This document shows, piece after piece, positions 1 through 7,594 of a stretch of 18,228 bases of DNA. The notes below the pieces were generated by a model that was given only the letters and a program-made list of their open reading frames with translations, had not been told where the DNA came from and did no database searches. The stretch is from JBJXGE01 sp046154185 (GTDB lineage: Bacteria; Planctomycetota; UBA8108; UBA1146; JAJFFE01): the NCBI GenBank assembly GCA_046154185.1, contig JBJXGE010000005.1, forward strand, positions 1 to 18,228, read 5' to 3'. Position 1 is the stretch's first letter. Every line of letters starts with the position of its first letter. The translations under genes and the position numbers were made by a program.

Positions 1-62
1 CATACGAAGCGCCTGGGTTGCACGCACGCGACGAGTATTTTGGGCTGCGAGCAGGGCAGGAT

Positions 63-482
63 TTACAAATCGACGAGCGAGTGATCCTCGATGCGGCGCA
101 CCGTGATGACATAGTTCTTGATCACGAGGCCGAAGAACAGAATCGCGATCGCGACGCCGGTGATCACTCCGCCGCCGAGTCGCGCGGAGCCGCCGAGGCC
201 GACAAAGAACAACGCGGCGCCGACGAGCCCAAAGAGTAGGCCAACACCGGTCTCCGCGCACACACACTTGATGCGAACGCGCGCGCCGCCACTTCGACGC
301 GCGAGCCAGCGGCGGACGACCATGACGAGGTCGCGCACCAACCCTTGCGCGAGGAGCAACACCGCGCCATAGGCGATCCACGCGCCGAGTGGGAGTTCAA
401 CGACGCGACCTTGGAGCGTGGTGCCACAGATCAGGCCGCTCGCCAAGATCATTCCAAGCTCGAACACTGCCGCGCGCTTCAT
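63..482 (-). CDS. small four-helix membrane protein, unknown function
   Basis: This 139-residue protein matches no family I can name. The sequence shows four hydrophobic stretches, at about residues 4-22, 32-56, 80-99 and 104-126, so it is probably an integral inner-membrane protein. A strongly basic loop between helices 2 and 3 (VRRWLARRSGGARVRIK, about 56-73) suggests that this loop faces the cytoplasm. The first hydrophobic stretch could instead be an uncleaved signal anchor. The ATG at 482 is preceded by an A/G-rich stretch (GAAAGAAG) a few bases upstream, a moderate ribosome binding site. The gene diverges from the molybdenum hydroxylase operon across a 253-bp gap. Hydrophobic periodicity makes it a real gene, unlike the overlapping plus-strand reading frames, which are Arg-rich. 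Function is unknown. Confidence 0.72.
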   Translation of the reverse strand: MKRAAVFELGMILASGLICGTTLQGRVVELPLGAWIAYGAVLLLAQGLVRDLVMVVRRWLARRSGGARVRIKCVCAETGVGLLFGLVGAALFFVGLGGSARLGGGVITGVAIAILFFGLVIKNYVITVRRIEDHSLVDL

Positions 483-630
483 AGGTCTTCTTTCGTCGAT
501 AACCGGCTCCCATCGAGACTAACATCGACACCGAGGACGAGCACCCTCGCCCCGCAAACCTCCCTGCCACCGCCTGGTCAGACCGCCGGAGCCGTTGGTC
601 CCGCGCTGGTCGGCGCGCGGGTGGTGTGGT

Positions 631-636
631 TAGAAT
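631..636 (+). promoter_or_regulatory. candidate -10 element for the molybdenum hydroxylase operon
   Basis: TAGAAT matches the sigma-70 -10 consensus at five of six positions and lies about 100 bases upstream of the first operon gene. The best -35 candidate at 17-18 bp spacing (TGGTCG, 607-612) is poor, so this rests on one hexamer in GC-rich DNA. The rest of the 483-735 gap holds no convincing gene. Confidence 0.28.
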
Positions 637-735
637 GCGCGCCTCACACGCCATCCCTGTTGCTTGGGCTGCTCGCCGCGCGCGAGCCGGGCCGTGCGCC
701 GCAGGTGATCGAGCGCGGGCGGAGAGGACAAATTC

Positions 736-1392
736 ATGACGGAGAAGCACAAGCAACAGCCGCTCGGCGCGCTGCCGGATGTGTCGCGTCGCGAGTTTCT
801 GAAAGGCGCGAGTCTGACCATCGCGGCCGTCGGACTCACGGGCGCGAACGCAACGACGGTCGCGGCGACGCAGGACGCGGGCGCGGCCGGCGCGCGCGTC
901 GTCGGTCCCGACAAAGTCCCGATTCAGTTCACGCTCAACGGACAAGCGATGGCGGTGTCGGCGGAGCCGCACGTGACGCTCCTCGATTTGGTTCGCGACG
1001 AGATCGGCCTCACTGGCGCCAAGCGCGTCTGCGATCGCGGCGCGTGCGGCGCCTGCACGATGCTCATCGACGGTCGCACGGCGAATTCGTGCAGTGTGCT
1101 CGCGATCGATGTCGCCGGCAAAAGCGTCACGTCGATCGAAGGACTCACGCCGGGCGACGAGTTGAGCGCGCTGCAAGAAGCCTTCGTCGAATGCGACGCG
1201 CTCCAGTGCGGATTTTGCACGCCCGGCATGGTGGTCGCGTGCTCGTCGGTCTTGAGTCGCACGCCGAATCCGACGCGCGCGCAAATCGCCGAGGGCATCG
1301 CCGGCAACATTTGTCGGTGCGGCACCTATCAGAACATTTTCGAAGCGGTGGAACTCGCCGCTCGGAAGGGAGCCGGTGGTGCACGCAAATAA
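736..1392 (+). CDS. Tat-exported 2Fe-2S subunit of a PaoABC-like molybdenum hydroxylase
   Basis: This is the small electron-transfer subunit of a xanthine dehydrogenase-family enzyme. It passes electrons from the molybdenum centre to FAD through two 2Fe-2S clusters. The 218-residue protein begins with a twin-arginine signal (SRREFLKG, residues 17-24, then a hydrophobic stretch to about 36), so the enzyme should be periplasmic. A plant-type ferredoxin domain follows, with cluster ligands C99, C104, C107 and C119. The all-alpha second domain supplies C158, C161, C193 and C195 (CGFC...CRC). The Tat signal and layout match PaoA/YagT of the E. coli periplasmic aldehyde oxidoreductase; cytoplasmic HcrC-type subunits lack it. 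The start is supported by GGAGAGG at 721-727. The last 17 bases overlap the next gene. The substrate cannot be read from sequence, but aldehydes are the best guess. Confidence 0.93.
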   Translation: MTEKHKQQPLGALPDVSRREFLKGASLTIAAVGLTGANATTVAATQDAGAAGARVVGPDKVPIQFTLNGQAMAVSAEPHVTLLDLVRDEIGLTGAKRVCDRGACGACTMLIDGRTANSCSVLAIDVAGKSVTSIEGLTPGDELSALQEAFVECDALQCGFCTPGMVVACSSVLSRTPNPTRAQIAEGIAGNICRCGTYQNIFEAVELAARKGAGGARK

Positions 1393-3715
1393 AGAAATCA
1401 CGATCAAGGTCGGCTTCGGCGACTCGTTCAAGGATCTGACCGTGACGATTCCCGACGGTGACGTGCCGCCCTATCAACCGGGCGAAACGCTCGCGCTCGT
1501 CGGTCAAAATCGGCCGCGCGTCGACGCCCGCGCGAAAGTGACGGGCCGCGCGCGCTACACCTATGACCAGCGACCGACCGGTCTCTTGCACGGCAAGATT
1601 CTGCGCTGTCCGCATCCCAACGCCGATATCGTTTCGATCGATATCAGCTCCGCGCAAAGCATGCCGGGCGTCGTCGCGGTGATTCCGTTCACGGAGATGT
1701 TCGGTAAGAAAACTGTGCGCTTCGCGTGGGATGGCGTCGCGGCCGTCGCCGCGGAAACCGAAACGCAAGCGGAAGCGGCGCTCCGCGCGATCAAGGTTAC
1801 CTACCAACCGATGAAATTTTGCGTGACGCGCGAAGACTCGATGCGCGACGGTGCGCCGCAGGTGGGCCGCGGCAAGCAGACGAACGTCGAACGCATTTCG
1901 CCTGGGATTCCGATGACGCGCGATGGCAACATTGATGAAGAGCGCGCCCCCGCCGTCGAGAAAGAGATAAAGGATCGCGAGGCCGCGGCCGATGCGATCT
2001 TCAAAGAATCCGCGAAAGTCGTGCGCGGGACGTTTGAGACCCAAGTGCACACGCACACACCGCTCGAGACGCACGGCGTTGTGTGCGCTTGGGAGGGCGA
2101 GAAACTCGTCTGCCATTGCTCGACGCAGGCGACGTTTGGCGTGCGAGGCGAGCTCATGAATCCACGGGGCCAAGTGAAAGCGCCGGACGCGCAAGTCATC
2201 TGCGAGTACGTCGGCGGCGGATTCGGCGCAAAGTTTGGCGCCGGGCAAGAAGGTGTCGCGGGTGCGCTCCTTGCGAAAGCCGCTGGCCGTCCAGTCAAGC
2301 TCATGCTCGACCGACGCGAAGAGCACACGTCGGCCGGCAATAGACCTGACAGTCACCAAGAGTTGACGCTCGGCGTGAAAGCGGATGGCGCGATCAGCGG
2401 CCTCCGCGCACGCAACTGGGGTACGCCCGGCACCGGCACGCGCGGCGCGGGCGCGCACAACGATGTCATCTATGAACTCGGCCACATCGACAAGATTGAA
2501 TACGGGGTGCGCACGAACTGCGGCGACCAACGCGCGCTCCGCGCGCCGGGTTTTCCGCAAGGAGTGTTCGCGCTCGAGGGCATCATCGACATGGCGGCCG
2601 AGGCGGTCGGCCTCGATCCCATCGAGTTTCGAAAGCGCAACAACAAGCATGTCGTCCGCGCCGCGGAATTCGATTTGATTCGCAAGCTCAGCGGCTGGGA
2701 TGAGAAATACAATCGCAAGCCGGGCGGCGGCACCGGCCCCGTGAAGCGCGGCGTCGGCGTCGCGAGTTGCCTGTGGTTCTCCGCCGGCGGCGGCGGCGCA
2801 AGCGTGCTCGTGCGAATTCACAAGAACGGCAAAGTCGAAGTGCGAAACGGCGCGCAGGACATCGGCACCGGCACGCGCACCGTGATGGGGATGGTGGTCG
2901 CCGAGGAACTCGGCCTCGAACTCGCGCAAGTGACGACATTCATCGGCAACACGGCGGACCCCGAGGGTCCGGGGAGCGGCGGCTCGACGACCATTGGGTC
3001 GTTGACGCCCGCCGCGCGCATCGCGGGCGTGCGAGCGCGCGAGCAACTGCTCAAGATCGTCGCCGAGGAATTGCAGCTCGACGCCGCCGCGCTCCACTTG
3101 AAGGGCGGCCAAGTCGTGCGGCGCGATGGTGCGCCACTCGCGAAGCCGCTCACTTTCGCGCAAGCGTGCGGACTCCTACGCGAAGACCAAATCTCAGTGC
3201 TCGAAGCGCGACCGGTCGTCGCGCGGCGCGAACCGAACTACGAAGGACTCGAGGACACCAACGCGGGTGTACAAGTCGCCGAGGTTGCGGTCGACGTCGA
3301 ATCGGGCGAGATCCACGTGCCCCGGTTCTACGCCGTACAAGACGCCGGCAAACTCTTGAACCCGCGACTCGCCGAGCACCAAGTGCGTGGCGGCATCATT
3401 CAAGGTGTGAGTTACGCGCTTTTCGAGCGCCGCATCATGGACCGCAACGAAGGCCGCATGGTGAACGCCGATTTTGAGTATTACAAAATACTCGGGTCGG
3501 TCGACTGCCCCGAATTGCACGTGCACATGCTCGACGTCTTCAACGGCAAGAACAACACCGGCGTCATGGGGCTCGGCGAACCGCCGATCGTCGCGACGGC
3601 GGCGGCGGTCGCGAACGCGATCTACAACGCGATCGGCGTGCGCATGACGAGCTTGCCGATCACTCCCAAGAAGGTGCTCGCGGCGCTCGCCGCGCCGAAG
3701 GAGGCGAAACTGTGA
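1376..3715 (+). CDS. molybdopterin-binding catalytic subunit, xanthine dehydrogenase/aldehyde oxidoreductase family
   Basis: This 779-residue protein is the catalytic subunit, which hydroxylates a substrate carbon using a molybdenum-molybdopterin cofactor and water. An N-terminal a/b hammerhead domain starts near residue 45 (RPRVDARAKVTGRARYT). Cofactor-binding signatures follow: GGGFGAKFG at 280-288, RAPG at 389-392 and AQDIGTGT at 493-500. The family's essential base is E735 in MGLGEPP near the C-terminus. Length fits the family (about 730-780). It has no signal peptide of its own and would be carried across the membrane with the Tat-bearing 2Fe-2S subunit, as in PaoABC. The GTG start at 1376 (or the next codon, also GTG) follows AAGGGAG at about 1366-1372 and lies inside the end of the upstream gene, implying translational coupling. 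No PaoD/XdhC-type maturation chaperone is present in the window. Aldehyde versus other substrates is unresolved. Confidence 0.92.
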   Translation: MVHANKEITIKVGFGDSFKDLTVTIPDGDVPPYQPGETLALVGQNRPRVDARAKVTGRARYTYDQRPTGLLHGKILRCPHPNADIVSIDISSAQSMPGVVAVIPFTEMFGKKTVRFAWDGVAAVAAETETQAEAALRAIKVTYQPMKFCVTREDSMRDGAPQVGRGKQTNVERISPGIPMTRDGNIDEERAPAVEKEIKDREAAADAIFKESAKVVRGTFETQVHTHTPLETHGVVCAWEGEKLVCHCSTQATFGVRGELMNPRGQVKAPDAQVICEYVGGGFGAKFGAGQEGVAGALLAKAAGRPVKLMLDRREEHTSAGNRPDSHQELTLGVKADGAISGLRARNWGTPGTGTRGAGAHNDVIYELGHIDKIEYGVRTNCGDQRALRAPGFPQGVFALEGIIDMAAEAVGLDPIEFRKRNNKHVVRAAEFDLIRKLSGWDEKYNRKPGGGTGPVKRGVGVASCLWFSAGGGGASVLVRIHKNGKVEVRNGAQDIGTGTRTVMGMVVAEELGLELAQVTTFIGNTADPEGPGSGGSTTIGSLTPAARIAGVRAREQLLKIVAEELQLDAAALHLKGGQVVRRDGAPLAKPLTFAQACGLLREDQISVLEARPVVARREPNYEGLEDTNAGVQVAEVAVDVESGEIHVPRFYAVQDAGKLLNPRLAEHQVRGGIIQGVSYALFERRIMDRNEGRMVNADFEYYKILGSVDCPELHVHMLDVFNGKNNTGVMGLGEPPIVATAAAVANAIYNAIGVRMTSLPITPKKVLAALAAPKEAKL

Positions 3716-4707
3716 AACCCTTCAAAATGGCGATGCCCAAATCCGTGGCGGAAGCGGTCGCGGCGGCGGCGGCGGGTGGCAGTTTCGCCGACGTGCGCGT
3801 GCTCGCGGCCGGCACGGATCTCGTCGCGCAAATGAAAGAGCGCACGGCGACGCCTGGCGTCGTCGTGAATTTGAAAACCATCCCCGGTCTCGATCGCATC
3901 GAGCGCGTGAACGGCAACCTCGAGATTGGCGCGCTCGTGCCGCTCACGACGATCGCCGAGCACGCCGAGATTCTACGCGGCTGGGCAACACTCTCGACCG
4001 CCATCCTCCGCGCCGCGACTCCGCAGGTGCGTAACCTTGCGACCATCGCCGGCAATCTCACGCAGCGCCCGCGCTGCTGGTACTTTCGCGACGAGCAATT
4101 CCCTTGCCTCAAGAAGGGCGGCGACAAGTGCTACGCGAAGGAAGGCGAGAACGAGTACCACACGATCTTCGATAACGGTGTGTGCTGCGCGGTGCACGCC
4201 TCGAATTGCGCGCCGGTGCTCATCGCCTACGACGCGCTCTTGCGCATCGCCGGTCCCGACGGTGAGCGCGACGAGCCGGTCGCCGACTTCTTCGTCTCCC
4301 CGACCTTGAACGTGCGGGCCGAAAACATTCTGCAACCAGGCGAAATCATCACGCGCGTCATACTGCCGAAGGCGAGCGAAGGCCGCAGCTCGGCGTATAT
4401 GGAGACGCGCGAGCGCCAAAGTTTCGACTGGGCGACGAGCGGCGCGACCGCGAGCTTTCGCCCGAACGGCAAGCAGATGGCGGACGCGCGGATCGTGTTG
4501 AACGCGGTCGGGCCGTTGCCGCTGCGGCGCAAGGATCTCGAGAACATGCTGAATGGTAAGGAAGTGAGCGACGATCTGTTGCGCGCGGTCGGCGACGCCG
4601 CCGTCAAAGGCGCGACGCCGCTCCGCGACAACGCGTACAAAGTGCAGCTCGTCAAAGTGTGCCTCGCGCGCGCCATCCGCGCCGCCATGGAAGGTCAAAA
4701 GCAATGA
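3712..4707 (+). CDS. FAD-binding subunit with 4Fe-4S insertion, PaoB/HcrB-like
   Basis: This 331-residue subunit carries FAD and would hand electrons to the terminal acceptor. FAD-domain signatures are LAAGTDLV (31-38) and ATIAGNL (110-116), followed by a CO dehydrogenase flavoprotein C-terminal-like region. Directly after the second motif comes a cysteine-bearing insertion with C122, C132, C140, C158, C159 and C166. PaoB of E. coli and HcrB of 4-hydroxybenzoyl-CoA reductase have an insertion at the same place that binds an extra 4Fe-4S cluster. By that precedent C122, C132, C140 and C158 or C159 are the likely ligands. The GTG start overlaps the previous stop (GTGA), so the genes are translationally coupled. 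No signal peptide is visible; export would be as a complex. The gene order here is 2Fe-2S, Mo, FAD, whereas E. coli has 2Fe-2S, FAD, Mo. Confidence 0.92.
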   Translation: MKPFKMAMPKSVAEAVAAAAAGGSFADVRVLAAGTDLVAQMKERTATPGVVVNLKTIPGLDRIERVNGNLEIGALVPLTTIAEHAEILRGWATLSTAILRAATPQVRNLATIAGNLTQRPRCWYFRDEQFPCLKKGGDKCYAKEGENEYHTIFDNGVCCAVHASNCAPVLIAYDALLRIAGPDGERDEPVADFFVSPTLNVRAENILQPGEIITRVILPKASEGRSSAYMETRERQSFDWATSGATASFRPNGKQMADARIVLNAVGPLPLRRKDLENMLNGKEVSDDLLRAVGDAAVKGATPLRDNAYKVQLVKVCLARAIRAAMEGQKQ

Positions 4708-4949
4708 GCCGCAACCAGAAAGCGGTGCACATACCGCCGGACATCTGCCCGTGCATGCGCACGAAGACCATGGCGCTCAACACGGATTACCGCCAGAGCG
4801 CGTACGAGCATCGCTTCACCGCCGATACGGCGTACTTCTACTGCCTCAAAACGATGGCGGTACAGGGTCCCGACGAACTCGACGCCATGCCGGAAATCTG
4901 CCGTCCAGGCCGCGCTTGCTACTGCGGCGACGAACCGAATCCGACGTAG
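4704..4949 (+). CDS. 81-residue six-cysteine protein of the molybdenum hydroxylase operon
   Basis: I do not recognise this protein. The ATG at 4704 overlaps the stop of the FAD subunit as ATGA, so it is very probably the fourth gene of the operon and translated by coupling; an upstream ATG at 4659 would lie wholly inside the FAD gene and give an Arg-rich, unlikely N-terminus. The product has six cysteines: C15 and C17 (CPC), C47 (YFYC), C66, C72 and C74 (CRPGRACYC). Two pairs are CxC, suggesting a metal or Fe-S site or disulfides. There is no signal peptide or membrane helix. Position and cysteines suggest a role in electron transfer, cluster insertion or assembly of the enzyme, but that is inference from context. 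The terminator-like inverted repeat begins 9 bases after its stop. Confidence 0.75.
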   Translation: MSRNQKAVHIPPDICPCMRTKTMALNTDYRQSAYEHRFTADTAYFYCLKTMAVQGPDELDAMPEICRPGRACYCGDEPNPT

Positions 4950-4957
4950 CTGGGGAG

Positions 4958-4992
4958 ACTTTGCCGCGCGCTTTTCAAGCGCGCGGCAAAGT
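4958..4992. repeat. perfect 16-bp inverted repeat, terminator-like or leader hairpin
   Basis: The arms ACTTTGCCGCGCGCTT (4958-4973) and AAGCGCGCGGCAAAGT (4977-4992) are exact reverse complements around a 3-base TTC spacer. It sits between the operon stop (4949) and the ACT-domain gene start (5008). It most probably ends or attenuates operon transcription, but neither side has a T-run, so it is not a classical intrinsic terminator. It would also form at the 5' end of any transcript reading into the ACT gene. Confidence 0.85.
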
Positions 4993-5007
4993 GTTACCGT
5001 GCCGCGC

Positions 5008-5496
5008 ATGGTGAGCACGAGCACGCAACGCGGTTACAAAGACCATCTCATCCGCCAGACGGCGATCTTCCTCAACAACAAAGTCGGCGAGCTGAGCGAC
5101 GTGTTGCGACACCTGCAGTCGCGGCAAATCAATGTGCGCGCCGTGTCGGTCGCGGACAGCGTCGACTTCGCCGTCGTGCGCATGATCGTCGACAAAGTCG
5201 ATCTCGCGCGCGAAACGTTGACGGAAGCCGGATATGCGATCTCGGAGAGCGAGATTATCGCCGTCGAGTTGCCGGACCAAGGCGCAGGACTTCTGCAGAC
5301 GTGTCGCACGCTGCTGAGCGCCGAGATCAACATTCACTACGCGTATCCGATGTTCGCGCGCCGCCAAGGCAGCGCGATCGTCATTCTGCACGTCGATGAG
5401 CCGGACTTCGCCGGCGAGGCGCTGACGAAGCGCGGTTATCGCATCATCAACGAAGGCGATTTGCAGGAAGACGATACCAACCCGGGCGTGTGGTAA
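5008..5496 (+). CDS. tandem ACT-domain protein
   Basis: The 162-residue product consists of two ACT domains, small regulatory folds that usually bind amino acids. The first spans about residues 16-88, with the typical opening FLNNKVGELSDVLRHL and the turn INVRAVSVAD. The second spans about 92-150 and ends in GYRIINEGDL. There is no catalytic domain, signal peptide or helix bundle, so it is a stand-alone sensor or dimeric regulator in the cytoplasm. I chose the ATG at 5008; an in-frame GTG at 4999 would add three residues. Neither start has a recognisable Shine-Dalgarno sequence, and the 16-bp hairpin ends only 15 bases before the ATG. The ligand and partner are unknown. It is separated from the operon by the hairpin and may have its own transcript. 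Confidence 0.88.
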   Translation: MVSTSTQRGYKDHLIRQTAIFLNNKVGELSDVLRHLQSRQINVRAVSVADSVDFAVVRMIVDKVDLARETLTEAGYAISESEIIAVELPDQGAGLLQTCRTLLSAEINIHYAYPMFARRQGSAIVILHVDEPDFAGEALTKRGYRIINEGDLQEDDTNPGVW

Positions 5497-5568
5497 ATCG
5501 ACGTCTCTCTCCTCACGATGATTTTGCGCCTTCGGATTGCGCTCGCGGCAGAACGTGAAACAATCTCG

Positions 5569-5591
5569 CTGAATGCGTAGCTACGCTTCAG
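5569..5591. repeat. imperfect 11-bp dyad upstream of the secreted dockerin-like gene
   Basis: CTGAA-T-GCGTAG is followed directly by CTACGC-TTCAG. Apart from one unpaired T at 5574 it is a complete dyad with no spacer. It could be an operator for a dimeric regulator or a small hairpin. It lies 114 bases before the downstream ATG and about 70 bases after the ACT gene stop. The rest of the 5497-5704 gap holds no supported gene. Confidence 0.5.
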
Positions 5592-5704
5592 ACGTTGCGT
5601 CGGCCGCTGCGTCGGAAGATGGCATTGGGCTTCCGTCATCACAACGTGCGGTTACTCGCAATCCGGCCACCCGCGGATAAGTCGCGGCTCGCCACGGAGG
5701 ATAC

Positions 5705-7594
5705 ATGACTCGCTGCGCGCTCTTGAGCATTGCTGCTTTGCTGTTGTTCGCGACCACCGGTTGGAGTCAGGGCTCGCTGAGTTCGACGGGCGCGGGTGCG
5801 TCGGCGATCTGGGCTTGGGGCGACGCAACGGGTATTGGGACGTATGCGGCCGACACCACGCCGGACCACCTCTATGAGCAGTCGTGGTGGTTCCGACTTG
5901 CGAGCGCCGGCAGTGAAACGCGCTTCAGTCTCGCGGGTGGAACTTTCGCGGGCGACACCGCAACCTACACGTACAGTTTTCCAACGTTCAACGCGCAGCT
6001 CGTGGCGCTTCTCGCCGACGGCACGACACCGGGCGCGGCGACCGCGGCGCACACGTTGACGATCACGAATACGAGCGCCGTGCCGCTCACGATCACGATC
6101 ACGACTTACTTCGACTTCGACACCAACGACAGCGCCGAGAACGATAGCGCTGAACTCGTCGGCGGCGACACGATCGTCGTCGAAGACGGTTCGTATGCAG
6201 CAGCGATCCAAGGCGTGGACGCGGATCAGTACCAAGTCGCAGCTTGGCCGGCGCTGCTCGATTCGCTTTCGAACGGCACGGTGACGACACTCACCGGCGG
6301 CGGCTTGCCATTCAGCCCCGGCGACTTCACCGGCGCGTGGCAATGGACGCGCACGATCGCGGCCGGCGCGAACGAAGTGTTCGCGGCTAATTTCGAACTC
6401 GCGCTTGGTGCTTGCGGCGCGAGCGTCGCGAACCTCGCGTGCGATGTCGATTGTGCGGCCGGCGACGTGACGCTGAGCTGGGACAACGTCGACACGTATG
6501 CGAGCATCGCGATCGAGCGCGACGGCGCGCTCATCGCGACTCTAGCGGGTGACGCAACGAGTTTCACCGACGCGCCTGGACTCGGACCGCACGATTATTC
6601 CGTGACCGCGAGTTGCGTCGCGCTGACCGCGCCGGCCGCGAGTTGCAGCGTGACGCTGAGCGGCGCGCCGGCCGCGAACATCATTTGGGCGGCCGAGACG
6701 GCCGCGCAAATCGACAGCGTCGCGGCGCTCGAGTCGGCGCTCGCGGCGCTCGGCGATTCGACGGACACCGCGACGAATCTGCTCGGCGTCTCGTGTCTCT
6801 CACCGACGAGCCGACTCTGGTGCCTCCTCGGCACTTTCCCGAGTAACCATGTTCTCTCCGCCGCCGAGGGCGACGCGCTCGTCGCGCACATCGTCGCCGG
6901 CGGCCACGTGTACTTGGAAGGCGGCGATGTCTGGGGCTTCGACGCACCGACGGCGTTTGCTCAATACGACGGCATCGCCGATAGCGGCGCGAGCGACGGC
7001 GACGATAGTTTCGTGGCGATGCAGGGCATCGATTTCACCACTGCGCTCTTTTCGGGACTCGATGCGACTTACAACCAAGACCAAGCGGGCGATGATTGGA
7101 CCGATCGCATCGAAGCGACGACCACGGACCTCGGCGGCACGAGCGCGGCGCTCGTGTGGATGAGCACGACGTTGCCGCCGTACGGCGTCGGCGTCTATCA
7201 CGATTCCGATGGCGGCTTCGGCAAAACGCTCTGTCAAAGCTGGGAGTTCGGCGGGTACGACGGCAATCCAGTCGCGCTCGCGGCCGCGTATCTCGACGCG
7301 CTCGGCGGCGCGGGCGGCTTTCGTCGTGCCGATACGAACGCGAGCGGCGCGTTCGATCTCGCCGACTGTTTGCATTTGCTCGCGAGTTTGTTCCTGCCCG
7401 GATCGCCCGCGCAAGATTGTCTCGACGCCGCCGACATGAACGACGATGGCGCCCTCAACATCACCGACGCGCTCTACGGCTTGCACGTGCTGTTCGTGCC
7501 GGCAAGCGCGCCGGCGCTGCCGCCCTACCCCGCGTGCGGCTTCGACCCGAGCGCCGACTCGCTCAACTGTGCGTCGTATCCGCCGTGTCCGTGA
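5705..7594 (+). CDS. secreted protein with FnIII-like, EGGD-type and dockerin-like domains
   Basis: This 629-residue exported protein has a signal peptide (about 1-21, ending in TTGWSQ). Next is an unassigned beta-rich region (22-237), then a fibronectin III-like module at about 238-322 (TLSWDNVDTYASIAIERDG). A domain at about 325-530 contains CLLGTFPSNHVL (373-384), YLEGGDVW (403-410) and SWEFGGYD (512-519). From memory, such EGGDxW segments recur in secreted proteins of Bacteroidetes and planctomycetes and look like a glutamine-amidotransferase-type fold; no enzyme activity can be claimed. Residues 539-629 form a dockerin-like module with loops DTNASGAFDLAD and DMNDDGALNITD plus a tail with C-G-x-D-P-S-A-D. 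GGAGG at 5696-5700 supports the start. Its last 32 bases overlap the convergent RNase gene. A cell-surface or extracellular role is likely. Confidence 0.88.
   Translation: MTRCALLSIAALLLFATTGWSQGSLSSTGAGASAIWAWGDATGIGTYAADTTPDHLYEQSWWFRLASAGSETRFSLAGGTFAGDTATYTYSFPTFNAQLVALLADGTTPGAATAAHTLTITNTSAVPLTITITTYFDFDTNDSAENDSAELVGGDTIVVEDGSYAAAIQGVDADQYQVAAWPALLDSLSNGTVTTLTGGGLPFSPGDFTGAWQWTRTIAAGANEVFAANFELALGACGASVANLACDVDCAAGDVTLSWDNVDTYASIAIERDGALIATLAGDATSFTDAPGLGPHDYSVTASCVALTAPAASCSVTLSGAPAANIIWAAETAAQIDSVAALESALAALGDSTDTATNLLGVSCLSPTSRLWCLLGTFPSNHVLSAAEGDALVAHIVAGGHVYLEGGDVWGFDAPTAFAQYDGIADSGASDGDDSFVAMQGIDFTTALFSGLDATYNQDQAGDDWTDRIEATTTDLGGTSAALVWMSTTLPPYGVGVYHDSDGGFGKTLCQSWEFGGYDGNPVALAAAYLDALGGAGGFRRADTNASGAFDLADCLHLLASLFLPGSPAQDCLDAADMNDDGALNITDALYGLHVLFVPASAPALPPYPACGFDPSADSLNCASYPPCP

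Noticed and set aside
1..3. CAT at the left edge could be a minus-strand ATG of a gene running off the window
   Set aside because: One codon at the edge with no clear ribosome binding site is not evidence.
397..1431. Overlapping long frames on both strands around 345-1439
   Set aside because: They run across the start of the well-supported Tat/2Fe-2S gene and across the intergenic gap, and encode Arg-rich nonsense.
1145..3163. Long open frame (672 codons) antisense to the molybdopterin subunit gene
   Set aside because: The translation is Arg/His/Ala-rich with no domain, and it mirrors the codon bias of the real gene; a typical shadow in high-GC DNA.
5436..5642. 68-codon minus-strand frame overlapping the ACT gene end
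   Set aside because: No homology-like features and it overlaps a well-supported gene; the gap behind it holds only a dyad.
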